Positions 17,292 to 26,063 of a stretch of 64,000 bases of DNA are shown piece by piece. Position 1 is the stretch's first letter; each line of letters starts with the position of its first letter. A program made the translations under genes and the position numbers. Below the pieces are notes generated by a model that was not told the origin of the DNA, searched no databases, and worked only from the letters and a program-made list of their open reading frames with translations. The DNA is from an uncultured Lachnospiraceae bacterium (GTDB lineage Bacteria; Bacillota; Clostridia; Lachnospirales; Lachnospiraceae), in the NCBI GenBank assembly GCA_910583605.1, contig CAJTXN010000015.1, positions 1 through 64,000 on the forward strand, written 5' to 3'.

Positions 17292-19547
17292 ATGGAGAAT
17301 ATGAGTAAAAATAATAAAAGCATAATTGCGGTGCTATTGTCTTTAATAATGATATTGTCTCTTGGAATGGGAGTAGTGACCGTTGGAGCACAAAACAACA
17401 TAAGAAGTACACAGACTATAGACGGATCAGACCGGGAGCGGGGCATTTCCCAGATTCAGACAGTGATTCCGGATAAAGTTTTTGCAGCAGCGGTATATGA
17501 TGGATTAAAAGAAGAAAATCATTTCGGTGACGGAATCCAGAGTGTAAAAGAAGTCCTATCATCCTATACGGGAGATGTAATCTACCAGGGAATGTCCAAA
17601 GAGGATGATGAGCTGGTTCATGACATAACCGGTATTGAGTGGCTGAGAAATACGAATTATATAGATTTGAGTTATAATAAAATAGCAGATTTGTCTCCGC
17701 TGGATATTGATCATATAGCTGCCCTGGCCGAAGAGGCGGGAGAGACAGACCCGGATGTACTGAATGGAGAAAAATGGTACAGAACTTCCGGTAAGAATCT
17801 GTTATTTGATTTCAGAGGAAATCCGATTCGTAAATATCCGTCATATACAGCCGGAAGACTGGAATGGCCGAGACTGGAATCTGCCAGTTTTGAACTGGAA
17901 GCGGATCCGTATATTATCATCAAAGAAGACGGGGCCGATAAGTTGTTTAGTGCGGAAGTTGAAATTCCTTTGATTGAAAGGTCCGGAAGCCGGATAGATA
18001 TCAGACCGAACGGCTGCCGGATCATACAGAATGATATTCCGGGCAGTGAAATAGCTGAGTGGACAAAAGAAAGGATTCTTCTGAACGGGCTGTCACATAG
18101 CGGAGAAGTCAAAATCGGAATCGAAGGTGCGGATAACAGTCAGATTCACAGTTGGGTGGTTGACGAATGGGATATGAGTACCATCGGCAGCAGTACATTG
18201 AAATTCCTGTTTAATCAGTCTGTTCGGATTTACAGTCCGGCATCTGTTGGAGCGGTGAAAGTAAAGACCAGCATAAGTCTGGAAAAGATTGCAGAAGATA
18301 CCGATGAACCGAAACTACTGGAGGGAGCCGTTTTCCGTTTGTATAAAGCGGATATCACAGACGGCGTTTATGTTCCTCGCGAGCTTTACAGTGAGACGGA
18401 TTATATTACCGATGAAAACGGAAAAATTACAATCGAAGAAGAACTGCCATCCGGAGATTACTGCCTGATCGAGGAAGAAGCACCAGAACATTATATTGTG
18501 AAAAAGACGCCTTATGGCTTCAGTCTGGGAGGAACGGTTATCCTGACCGGAGGAACGCCGGAAGTAACACCGACGGAAGGTGCTAAGCCGGAGGCAGCAG
18601 ATAATGTAACATATATTGACCGTTATTCGCCTGAAGTTTCACTGACTGTTGTACCTGTGGCAGGAAATACGGTTGAAAAAATTGTTATTACATATTTTGA
18701 CCGTCAGAAACAGGATTATGAGGAAATTATATTTAACGAAAGTGACGGCAATGCTGTGGAAGCGGCAGAAAACTGGATAAATTCCAATAAGGGAGATAAG
18801 AATGCTCCGGGACTGATTGACGGAAGCGTTTCCCTTCAGGTAGATTTCAGCCGTTCACCCATCAGCTTTCAAGCAACAAACAGAGGAGTCGGTGGTATTA
18901 CGGTATCTAAGACGGTTTCCGGCGATGCCGCTGATAACACACAAAAATTTTCTTTTACGGTTACGTTGGATGACAGTACCATCAACGGAACATATGGAGA
19001 AATGAATTTTGTTAACGGTGTGGCTTCTTTTGAACTGGCAGATGGTGAAAGCATATCTGCAGACGGTCTGCCGGCAGGTATCGGTTATGTGGTGGCTGAA
19101 ACCGGCAGTGATGATTATACCGTGACCTCGGAAAATGCAGAGGGTACAATAAAGACAGCAGAAATGATTTCGGTGGTATTTAATAATCATAAAGAAGATT
19201 CAGAGACAACAGACGGAACAACAGATGATCCTTCAGAAACCGATCCTTCAGAAGAATCATCAGATACAAAGGAACCGGGAACACAGGGAGAATCCGATGC
19301 AACAGGTGAATCTGATTCTTCAGATAAACAGGAAAATCCGATGGGGCCTTCAAAACCGTCTGATTCTGATAATCTTGGCGGAAGCAGAGAACCATCGGCA
19401 TCTGACGGACAGGATACATCATTAAATCCTGACGGAAACGTTCCGGATACTGCAGATAAAACAGATGTAATTCTGTGGTTTTCATTATTTGCAGTTTCGG
19501 CATTGGGTCTGGCAGTGATGCCGTTTGTGGCAAAAAAACAGCAATAA
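17292..19547 (+). CDS. Sortase-anchored surface protein with LRR and SpaA/CnaB domains
   Basis: A 751-residue secreted protein. Order: signal peptide (1-34, IIAVLLSLIMILSLGMG), a short leucine-rich stretch (about 113-138, LRNTNYIDLSYNKIADLSPL), an unassigned beta-rich region (140-320), a SpaA/CnaB prealbumin-like domain (about 322-416, EGAVFRLYKAD, ENGKITIEEELPSGDYCLIE), a spacer, a second Ig-like domain (about 533-633, ITVSKTVSGD, FNNHKE), an acidic Ser/Thr/Pro linker (634-715), and a C-terminal sorting tail VPDTAD, hydrophobic helix, AKKQQ. The sorting motif departs from LPxTG. It is probably a wall-anchored adhesin or pilin-like protein. The ATG follows CAAGGAGTTT. It lies downstream of two c-di-GMP-degrading enzymes. 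Confidence 0.85.
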   Translation: MENMSKNNKSIIAVLLSLIMILSLGMGVVTVGAQNNIRSTQTIDGSDRERGISQIQTVIPDKVFAAAVYDGLKEENHFGDGIQSVKEVLSSYTGDVIYQGMSKEDDELVHDITGIEWLRNTNYIDLSYNKIADLSPLDIDHIAALAEEAGETDPDVLNGEKWYRTSGKNLLFDFRGNPIRKYPSYTAGRLEWPRLESASFELEADPYIIIKEDGADKLFSAEVEIPLIERSGSRIDIRPNGCRIIQNDIPGSEIAEWTKERILLNGLSHSGEVKIGIEGADNSQIHSWVVDEWDMSTIGSSTLKFLFNQSVRIYSPASVGAVKVKTSISLEKIAEDTDEPKLLEGAVFRLYKADITDGVYVPRELYSETDYITDENGKITIEEELPSGDYCLIEEEAPEHYIVKKTPYGFSLGGTVILTGGTPEVTPTEGAKPEAADNVTYIDRYSPEVSLTVVPVAGNTVEKIVITYFDRQKQDYEEIIFNESDGNAVEAAENWINSNKGDKNAPGLIDGSVSLQVDFSRSPISFQATNRGVGGITVSKTVSGDAADNTQKFSFTVTLDDSTINGTYGEMNFVNGVASFELADGESISADGLPAGIGYVVAETGSDDYTVTSENAEGTIKTAEMISVVFNNHKEDSETTDGTTDDPSETDPSEESSDTKEPGTQGESDATGESDSSDKQENPMGPSKPSDSDNLGGSREPSASDGQDTSLNPDGNVPDTADKTDVILWFSLFAVSALGLAVMPFVAKKQQ

Positions 19548-19564
19548 AATAAATTCTTAATAAA

Positions 19565-19602
19565 AAAACTGACAGGTTCTGTTGAAGTACCTGTCAGTTT
19601 TT
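19565..19602. terminator. Bidirectional intrinsic terminator
   Basis: AACTGACAGGT and ACCTGTCAGTT form a perfect 11-bp stem with an 11-base loop, flanked by an A-run on the left and a T-run on the right. It lies between the surface protein stop (19547) and the convergent AraC gene stop (19613), so it can serve both. Confidence 0.85.
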
Positions 19603-19612
19603 ATCTTATTAT

Positions 19613-20506
19613 TTATTCTATTTTGTGATATTTGAAACGATATTCTTTTGGAGTAACATTAAATTTCTTTTTAAACAGACGGTTGAAATAGGAAATATTG
19701 GTAATCCCCACTTCCGTTCCGATTTCGTTAATAGGTTTGCCGGTTTCGGAAAGCAGTTTTGCCGCCATATTCAATCTGTAATCATTGATAAATTCTATAC
19801 AGGTAATACCGATGTGTGCTTTGAAATAACGCATAAAGTAATGCTCGCTCAGATTCAGAAGTTCCGCAAGCCGGGAAATGGAGATGGAGGTATTGTAATG
19901 GGCCTGAATATAGTCGATTACTGTTTTGATATTACGGCTGGTAGAAGTCTTCGGGGATTTTTGATAGGTTTTTGCCGTACAGCATTGGCTTAAGATCAAA
20001 TAAAGTAAATCAAAAAGTTTTGCCTTAAGTTCTAATTCGAAATACGGCTGTTTTCGGTCGTAGATTTCAAAAGAACGGTCGACGTTGTTCAGGATGTCCT
20101 GATATCCTGAAATATCAGGGGTAATAATTGACGGGCCGTTTATTTTGTTTTCAAAGTACGGTGTAATGAGCCGCAAAGCTGTTGAATCGCTTAGGTTATT
20201 ATATAACAGACCGGGATGAAACAACAGGGAAAGAAACTTGCATTGAGTGTTTTTATATTGACGGAAAGAATGCAGTTCTCCCGGTTTGATTACGGCAATC
20301 TCTCCTTTGTGAATTACATGATTTGTAAGGTCGATATTTATTTCCATTTCTCCTTCAAAAACATTGATGATTTCCATTTCTTCATGCCAGTGCATTGGAA
20401 AGCTGGTATAATAGTCCGGAAGTTCCGTATAATACCATATATATGGAAATGTAAAATCTCCATGTTCAACGTTTTCTTTTAATTTATTATATTTTTGTAA
20501 TTCCAT
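19613..20506 (-). CDS. AraC-family transcriptional regulator
   Basis: A 297-residue regulator. Residues 25-110 form a cupin-type sensor domain (FPMHWHEEMEIINVFEGEME, HKGEIAVIKPGELHSF), and residues 190-297 the double helix-turn-helix AraC domain (ISRLAELLNLSEHYFMRYFK, MAAKLLSETGKPINEIGTEV, YFNRLFKKKFNVTPKEYR). It is the third gene of a minus-strand group with the intracellular amylase gene at 20563-22329 and the CYTH gene, so it may control alpha-glucan use (inference). The ATG at 20506 lacks a strong ribosome site. Confidence 0.9.
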   Translation of the reverse strand: MELQKYNKLKENVEHGDFTFPYIWYYTELPDYYTSFPMHWHEEMEIINVFEGEMEINIDLTNHVIHKGEIAVIKPGELHSFRQYKNTQCKFLSLLFHPGLLYNNLSDSTALRLITPYFENKINGPSIITPDISGYQDILNNVDRSFEIYDRKQPYFELELKAKLFDLLYLILSQCCTAKTYQKSPKTSTSRNIKTVIDYIQAHYNTSISISRLAELLNLSEHYFMRYFKAHIGITCIEFINDYRLNMAAKLLSETGKPINEIGTEVGITNISYFNRLFKKKFNVTPKEYRFKYHKIE

Positions 20507-20562
20507 CTGTTTACTCCAATCTTTGTCTGGTGTGCAAAACGATTAATCAATTGCCACCGATA

Positions 20563-22329
20563 TCAGTAAATTAAAAATCCATTTGATTTTATTATATTAT
20601 TTTTATAATATTTTGCAAATATAATTTTTTTACCGGACAGTTCAAACGGGTAATCGTTATCTGAGCAATTTAGAATAATATTTAGGGAGTTTCCGTTATC
20701 ATCATATTTTGTATACGATAATATTCGAGGTTCATTCTCAATAATATTAAAACTATATTTATCACTTCTGGCAGCCGGAAGACTTTTTCGGATGTTGATC
20801 AGAGATTTCATGGTTGAAATCCTGTCGGCATAAGCTCCGTTTTCAATATCCGTCCAGGGCATGCAGCGTCGGCAGTCAGGGTCACGCCCGCCTTCCATGG
20901 CGATTTCCGTGCCGTAATAAATACATACGGTACCGGGCATGGTAAATAAGATTACAAGCTGCTGGTAAAACTGTGGTATACTTTTCAGTTTTGTGACCAG
21001 GCGGATGGTATCATGGGAATCCAGTAAATTAAATAAAACATCATTTACCTGTTTCATATAAAGAGAGTAGCAGTGATTAATGGCATATTCAAAATCCACA
21101 GAAGTTTTTCGGGTATCCATCCAGAAATCGTTGATGCCGTCCTGAAACGGGTAATTCATAACCGAATCATATTCATCGCCTCTCAGCCATGGTGTGGAAT
21201 CATGCCACAGTTCGCCTAAAATATAAAAATCCGGTTTCAGGGCTTTTAATTCCCGGCGCAGGGCTTTACATAATGTGTGGGAAATTTCTCCGGCCACATC
21301 CAGACGCAGCCCGTCAATATCATATTTCGTAATCCAGGATTTACATATTTTTAATATGTATTTAATAACTTCCGGGTTGTTGGTATTGAGCTTCGGCATA
21401 TTGTCAAAAAAACCGAAGGTATAGTAATTTCCGGCCTTTGCATTGGAATTAAAAGGAGTACCGGATTGAAACGGCCATTTATTGATCATAAACCAGTCAT
21501 AATATCTGGATTCCGGACCGTATTTTATTACGTCCTGCCAGGGTTTGAACAGGGCGCCGCTGTGATTGAATACCCCGTCCATCATTACTTTTATGCCATG
21601 TTTATGAGCAGAACTGACAAGGGTTATCATATCCTGGTCCGTGCCGAAATGCGGATCGATCCTGGAATAACTGGCGGTATCGTATTTATGGTTGCTGCGG
21701 CCTTTACAGACCGGTGTCAGATAGAGACCGGTGATTCCAAGTTCTGCCAGATAATCCAGCTTGGAAGTAATACCTGGCAGGTCGCCGCCGTAATAATCCA
21801 TATATCTGACCTGCTTTTTTGCATTTCCCCAGGGTTTCACATCCTTGGGATTCAGTTCGGGATTACCGTTGCAGAATCGGTCAATAAAAATCTGATACCA
21901 AATGGTGTGGTTTACCCAGTTCGGTGTTTCAAAAATATCGGCAGGATTAATCCACGGAAAATAAAAATATTGATACCGTCCACTGTAGGATTTGAATTCA
22001 TCCGGTGTGTAAAAATTATCTTCCAACAGATATAAAATATTTCCGTCAAAATCAGTCAGAATAAAAAAATAAGCAAGACGTTTAAACTCCGGTGTGACCG
22101 TAATACTCCAGAACAGGTGGTTCTTCAGACGTTTACATTCCGTAAAGGGGGATTTCCGGTATTTAAAACGGTCATTGCCGCCCATGATGCCGGCGCCAAA
22201 GGGGTCGCCATGACATAGGATGACTTCTTTGATATCATAATCTGTTTTGATGTTAATAACGATATCATTCTTGTTTAATGCATAACAGAAATTATCAACT
22301 GCACGGTGAAATATAGCGGAAGTATTCAT
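20563..22329 (-). CDS. Intracellular GH13 amylase (neopullulanase/cyclomaltodextrinase type)
   Basis: A 588-residue glycoside hydrolase. Residues 1-125 form a CBM34-like N-terminal domain, followed by the GH13 barrel with region I DGVFNHSG, region II GLRLDVAGE (nucleophile Asp), region III YILGELWHDS (acid/base Glu) and region IV NLLDSHDT, then a C-terminal beta domain. There is no signal peptide, so it acts in the cytoplasm on maltodextrins or cyclodextrins. An in-frame TTG at 22347 is less likely than ATG 22329, which is preceded by GAAAGGAG. It starts 15 bp after the CYTH gene and lies before the AraC regulator, all on the same strand. Confidence 0.9.
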   Translation of the reverse strand: MNTSAIFHRAVDNFCYALNKNDIVINIKTDYDIKEVILCHGDPFGAGIMGGNDRFKYRKSPFTECKRLKNHLFWSITVTPEFKRLAYFFILTDFDGNILYLLEDNFYTPDEFKSYSGRYQYFYFPWINPADIFETPNWVNHTIWYQIFIDRFCNGNPELNPKDVKPWGNAKKQVRYMDYYGGDLPGITSKLDYLAELGITGLYLTPVCKGRSNHKYDTASYSRIDPHFGTDQDMITLVSSAHKHGIKVMMDGVFNHSGALFKPWQDVIKYGPESRYYDWFMINKWPFQSGTPFNSNAKAGNYYTFGFFDNMPKLNTNNPEVIKYILKICKSWITKYDIDGLRLDVAGEISHTLCKALRRELKALKPDFYILGELWHDSTPWLRGDEYDSVMNYPFQDGINDFWMDTRKTSVDFEYAINHCYSLYMKQVNDVLFNLLDSHDTIRLVTKLKSIPQFYQQLVILFTMPGTVCIYYGTEIAMEGGRDPDCRRCMPWTDIENGAYADRISTMKSLINIRKSLPAARSDKYSFNIIENEPRILSYTKYDDNGNSLNIILNCSDNDYPFELSGKKIIFAKYYKNNIIKSNGFLIY

Positions 22330-22343
22330 AAGAGAGACTCCTT

Positions 22344-22802
22344 TCAATAATGTAAACGGCTTAATGTACTGTTATGGTATTCGGAAGAAAAGGTAACATC
22401 TTCTCCGAACCAGTCCGGCGGAACGAAAGCCAGAGATTCTTCTTCAGTTGTAAATTCAACTTCAGCCAGCATCAAACCGTCAAAGATATCCGAAAAAATA
22501 TCAAGTTCGATGGTATAACTGCCATTCATGTTATTATATGGAATTTTATAGCGATTTTTAGTTATAATATTGCCGTCTGCTTTTTTCAGCAGATGATGAT
22601 AGCTTTCTTCCGTAAGAGGAAGATTATGTTCTTCACGGATCATCAGTCCTTTGGATTTATAAGTTATATAAAAATTACTGTCCTCCCTGCGGATACGTAT
22701 AACCGGTTCCGTACACAGATAAGCCTGTTCGATCCGGTGAACTTCATAAACTTCCAATGAAAACGGAATTTGATGGATGAGATATTTACGTTCGATTTCC
22801 AT
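22344..22802 (-). CDS. CYTH domain protein
   Basis: A 152-residue CYTH (CyaB/thiamine triphosphatase) fold protein. The ExExK motif is at the N-terminus (MEIERKYLI), and alternating charged strands follow: RIEQAYLCTEPVIRIRRE, NFYITYKSKG, YTIELDIFSD and AEVEFTTEEESLAF. These line an eight-stranded tunnel that binds triphosphate compounds or polyphosphate with divalent metal. Bacterial members of this size are usually inorganic triphosphatases. It is first in the CYTH / amylase / AraC operon. The link between triphosphate hydrolysis and alpha-glucan breakdown is unexplained. Confidence 0.88.
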   Translation of the reverse strand: MEIERKYLIHQIPFSLEVYEVHRIEQAYLCTEPVIRIRREDSNFYITYKSKGLMIREEHNLPLTEESYHHLLKKADGNIITKNRYKIPYNNMNGSYTIELDIFSDIFDGLMLAEVEFTTEEESLAFVPPDWFGEDVTFSSEYHNSTLSRLHY

Positions 22803-22903
22803 AAAAATGCCAATGCCTCGCTATTCATTTAAAATTAGATAACTACCATACATCCCAAATCAATAATATTCTATCATAATTTTATGAAGAATTTATAAAC
22901 ATA

Positions 22904-22933
22904 TTAGAAAAAAAACTGGATATATGATATAAT
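22904..22933 (+). promoter_or_regulatory. Promoter driving the cloverleaf element
   Basis: TTAGAA (22904-22909) and a perfect TATAAT (22928-22933) are 18 bp apart. The predicted transcription start near 22940 falls right at the left edge of the structured element at 22951-23077. Confidence 0.5.
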
Positions 22934-22950
22934 GTCCACGTAAGCCATGA

Positions 22951-23077
22951 GCCATGCAAAAGAATTTCGATATGCATTTGCGTCGTGCTTGCACGAAAGC
23001 AAATGCATATCGAAATTCTTTTATAGGGCGAAGCCCGTGAGAGAAATGGAGCGCAGCGGAGTTTCTCTCAGCATGGC
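22951..23077 (+). repeat. Cloverleaf-shaped palindromic element (repeat or structured RNA)
   Basis: The 22803-23163 stretch has no gene but holds a striking nested structure. A closing stem GCCATGC (22951-22957) / GCATGGC (23071-23077) encloses three arms. Arm 1 is a perfect 24-bp inverted repeat (22958-22981 / 22999-23022) with an extra TCGTGC-TT-GCACGA stem in its 17-base loop. Arm 2 is GGGC-GAA-GCCC (23026-23036). Arm 3 is TGAGAGAAA (23038-23046) / TTTCTCTCA (23062-23070). A promoter lies directly upstream, and a further GGGCA-TTT-TGCCC hairpin is near 23136-23148. It may be a non-coding RNA, a MITE-like or REP-like repeat, or the 5' leader of the DJ-1 gene. Confidence 0.7.
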
Positions 23078-23163
23078 GGAGTAGAGGGAAGAGTCAAGTG
23101 TTTGCAGACAATTTTGCGGAAAGGATCAGCCTTGGGCATTTTGCCCGGCGTTTGGTAAGAATC

Positions 23164-23709
23164 ATGAGTTTAGTTTATGCTTTTTTTGCGGAAGGTTTTG
23201 AAGAAATTGAGGGTCTGGCAGTTGTGGATTTACTGCGGAGAGCAGATATAGAAATTGAAACGGTTTCCATAACCGACAGGTATGAAGTTACGGGCTCTCA
23301 TAATATTACGATTAAAACCGATAAAATATTTAGTGAAATCAATACAGACAATGCGGATATGTTGTTTTTGCCGGGAGGACCGGGAACTCCCAATCTGGCA
23401 GCCCACGAAGGTGTTGTTCAGGCTGTTTTAAAATTTAATGAGGATGGAAAAAATATTGCGGCTATTTGTGCGGCACCAGGCGTTCTAGGACAGCTTGGAG
23501 TGTTGAAAGGAAAAAAGGCAACCTGTTTTCCGGGATATGAAGATAAACTGCAGGGTGCGGAATATGTCAGGGAAAAAGCTGTTACCGACGGCAATATAAC
23601 GACTGCCAGAGGAATGGGAGCTTCCATAGAACTGGGGCTGGAACTGATAAGAATATTGGCGGACAAAGAAAAATCCGATGAAATAGCCGGCAAAATTCAA
23701 TTCCTGTAA
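23164..23709 (+). CDS. DJ-1/PfpI family protein
   Basis: A 181-residue DJ-1 superfamily protein. FAEGFEEIEG carries the conserved Glu, LFLPGGPGTPNL the nucleophile-elbow region, and AAICAAPGVLGQLG the catalytic Cys (residue 102). It is closest to the DJ-1/YajL branch, linked with thiol stress and methylglyoxal adduct handling; exact activity is uncertain. The ATG at 23164 gives the family-standard N-terminus. An in-frame GTG at 23098 would add 22 residues read from the upstream repeat and is rejected. The ribosome site (GGTAAGA) is weak. The next gene starts 19 bp downstream, so the two are probably co-transcribed. Confidence 0.88.
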   Translation: MSLVYAFFAEGFEEIEGLAVVDLLRRADIEIETVSITDRYEVTGSHNITIKTDKIFSEINTDNADMLFLPGGPGTPNLAAHEGVVQAVLKFNEDGKNIAAICAAPGVLGQLGVLKGKKATCFPGYEDKLQGAEYVREKAVTDGNITTARGMGASIELGLELIRILADKEKSDEIAGKIQFL

Positions 23710-23728
23710 AAGCGGAAAGGAAATCGAT

Positions 23729-24559
23729 ATGAAGAAAGATAAATTAAAATATGGCAGAAGGCCGCTTATCTGTGCGGCTGCGACGATAATGGCAGTATGT
23801 ATGATGTACGGCTGCGGAAAAGAGAAGAAAATTTCTTACGGTAAAGAACCCGGAGTTGCAACGGGAACCGTGGATTTTTCCAAAGATAAACCGGAGATCA
23901 ATATAGATAATATCATTTCACCGATAGGGACGGATATAGATTATACTTCCATGCTGGATTTCGCAAAAGGAGATGAAGATTATTCCGTACAGGTAAATGC
24001 CTCAGGCGTAAAGTATGATAAACCGGGAACCTATAATGTGGAATATAAATTTAAGTATGGAGACAGCACATATACCGATAATGTCAAGGTGACCATTACA
24101 GATGATGAAAATATAACTGTGGGGGCGGTAAATCAGGATCAGATCATATCCAGCCAGCCAGGAGTTCCAAGTGAAATAAGTCCCGGAAATTCCGGTAACG
24201 GCCAGCCGGGAGAAACGGGACAAAATCCGGGCGGCCAGCCGGGACAGAGTGGAGAGCAGGAGCCGGGAGGCAGCCAGCCGGAACAGGGAACCACAAGAAG
24301 AGAACTGATCACGGACCCGGACAATCAGTTATGGCAGGATTCCGATATCCCTAATGCGGTCATTGAACTGCTGTCCGGGGATGTGGTAACCATCAGCTGT
24401 TCCACATCAAAATATATTGTTGCCACCCGTACGGACAAAAATAACATTATGAGAAACGGACAGTTATATGAAGTTAAAAAGCTGGTTGTTGAATTTAACA
24501 CAGGAGCTACACAGGTATTGGAGACGGTGGAAACACTGGTGCCGGAGAAAAAAAGATAG
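23729..24559 (+). CDS. Lipoprotein with Ig-like domain and Gly/Pro/Gln-rich linker
   Basis: A 276-residue secreted protein with a lipoprotein signal (basic N-terminus KKDKLKYGRRP, hydrophobic CAAATIMAVCMMYG, lipobox Cys near residue 29). Residues 60-128 resemble a bacterial Ig-like (DUF5011-type) domain: KPGTYNVEYKFKYGDSTYTD, then NVKVTITDD. Residues 140-190 are a low-complexity linker rich in Gly, Pro, Gln, Glu and Asn with repeated GQPG/GGQ units. A second beta-rich module (195-270) follows, TRTDKNNIMRNGQLYEVKK. It should sit on the outer face of the membrane. No enzymatic motif is seen; function unknown. Confidence 0.75.
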   Translation: MKKDKLKYGRRPLICAAATIMAVCMMYGCGKEKKISYGKEPGVATGTVDFSKDKPEINIDNIISPIGTDIDYTSMLDFAKGDEDYSVQVNASGVKYDKPGTYNVEYKFKYGDSTYTDNVKVTITDDENITVGAVNQDQIISSQPGVPSEISPGNSGNGQPGETGQNPGGQPGQSGEQEPGGSQPEQGTTRRELITDPDNQLWQDSDIPNAVIELLSGDVVTISCSTSKYIVATRTDKNNIMRNGQLYEVKKLVVEFNTGATQVLETVETLVPEKKR

Positions 24560-24730
24560 ACTAAATGATTTCTTTATGATATAATACAACGATGTTACAT
24601 TGAAAATGGAATAATTTTGAAATTACTGCAGTATTTTTGATTGGTATATATTGTAAAACATTATGAATAAAAACCGATATACTGCTGAAAAATAGCAAGC
24701 CTTACAGAGGGCGGAATGGAGGAAAATTTA

Positions 24731-26017
24731 ATGAGCTTACAAGTGGAAACGCTGGAAAAAAATATGGCGAAACTGACGATCGAGGTATCTGCTGAGGAAG
24801 TAGAAAGCGCTTTGCAGAGAGCATACCAGAAACAGAAGTCAAAGATCAGCATACCGGGATTCCGGAAGGGAAAAGTACCGCGTCAGATGGTTGAGAAAAT
24901 GTACGGAGTCGGTGTATTTTATGAAGATGCCGCCAATGATATGATTCCTGCCGCATATGAAAAAGCAGCGTCAGAAAGCGAATTAGAGATAGTATCACAG
25001 CCAAAGATTGAAGTCGTACAGATTGAAAAAGGAAAAGAATTCATATTTACTGCAGAAGTAGCAGTAAAACCGGAAGTTGAACTGGGTGAATACAAGGGTG
25101 TTGAGGTTCCGAAGACCGAAACAGAGGTAACCGAAGAAGACATCATGGCTGAAATCAACAAAGAGAGAGAGCAGAATTCCAGAATCATTACCGTAGATGA
25201 CAGAGCAGTGGAAGACGGTGATATGACGGTTATAGATTTTGAAGGATTCGTAGACGGAGAGGCATTTGAAGGCGGCAAAGGAGAAGACTATCCGCTGACA
25301 ATCGGTTCCCATTCTTTTATAGATACATTTGAAGAACAGTTGATCGGAAAGAACATCGGTGAAGAAACCGAGGTCAACGTGACATTTCCGGAAGAGTACC
25401 ATGCCGAGGAATTAAAAGGAAAGCCGGCCCTGTTTAAGGTTACGGTTAAGGAAATAAAGAAGAAAGAACTTCCGGAACTGGATGACGATTTTGTGGAAGA
25501 TGTTTCGGAATTCTCAACGGTTGCGGAATATAAAGACAGCATTAAGAATAAAATTGAAGAGCGCAAAGCAAAAGAGGCAAAAGCTGCAAAAGAAGATGCT
25601 GCAATCGAAAAGATTATAGAAAATGCAAAGATGGAAATTCCGGAGCCGATGATAGAGACTCAGGTCAGACAGATGGCAGAAGATTTTTCAAGACGGTTAA
25701 GCCAGCAGGGACTTTCGGTAGAACAGTACTTCCAGTATACAGGTTTAACGGCTGAAATGCTGCTGGATCAGATGAAACCGCAGGCTTTGAAACGGATTCA
25801 GTCCAGACTGGTTCTGGAGGCTATTGCGAAGGCAGAGGCTATTCAGGTTTCCGAAGAAGAACTGGAAAAGGAAATTCAGGATATGGCTGCTTCTTATCAG
25901 ATGGAAGCGGATAAGCTTAAGGCATTATTAACAGATAAAGATAAAGAAAACATGAAATCTGATATTGCAGTATCAAAAGCAGCAGATTTAGTGGCAGAAT
26001 CTGCCAAAGAAGTTTAA
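24731..26017 (+). CDS. tig: Trigger factor
   Basis: A 428-residue ribosome-associated chaperone and prolyl isomerase. Residues 1-140 form the ribosome-binding domain with the signature PGFRKGKVPRQMVEKMYG, residues 150-240 the FKBP-type PPIase domain (AVEDGDMTVIDFEGFVDGEA, YPLTIGSHSFI), and residues 250-428 the helical C-terminal chaperone domain. ATG 24731 follows TGGAGGAAAATTTA; the ATG at 24716 lies before the ribosome site and is rejected. It is the first gene of a tig-clpP-clpX-lon-engB series, a layout common in Firmicutes and proteobacteria. It folds nascent proteins at the exit tunnel. Confidence 0.97.
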   Translation: MSLQVETLEKNMAKLTIEVSAEEVESALQRAYQKQKSKISIPGFRKGKVPRQMVEKMYGVGVFYEDAANDMIPAAYEKAASESELEIVSQPKIEVVQIEKGKEFIFTAEVAVKPEVELGEYKGVEVPKTETEVTEEDIMAEINKEREQNSRIITVDDRAVEDGDMTVIDFEGFVDGEAFEGGKGEDYPLTIGSHSFIDTFEEQLIGKNIGEETEVNVTFPEEYHAEELKGKPALFKVTVKEIKKKELPELDDDFVEDVSEFSTVAEYKDSIKNKIEERKAKEAKAAKEDAAIEKIIENAKMEIPEPMIETQVRQMAEDFSRRLSQQGLSVEQYFQYTGLTAEMLLDQMKPQALKRIQSRLVLEAIAKAEAIQVSEEELEKEIQDMAASYQMEADKLKALLTDKDKENMKSDIAVSKAADLVAESAKEV

Positions 26018-26036
26018 TTCCGGTAAAAAAGGAAAA

Positions 26037-26063
26037 AATGGGTTCGCATATTGCGGGCCCATT
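26037..26063 (+). other. Hairpin between tig and clpP
   Basis: AATGGGTTCGCA (26037-26048) and TGCGGGCCCATT (26052-26063) form a 12-bp stem with two G-T wobbles and a 3-base loop. No T-run follows, so it is unlikely to terminate; an RNA processing or stabilising stem in the tig-clpP transcript is possible. Confidence 0.45.

Noticed and set aside
23098..23163. Longer DJ-1 protein starting with GTG at 23098
   Set aside because: The extra 22 residues are translated from the repeat region and are not part of the DJ-1 fold; ATG 23164 gives the normal N-terminus.
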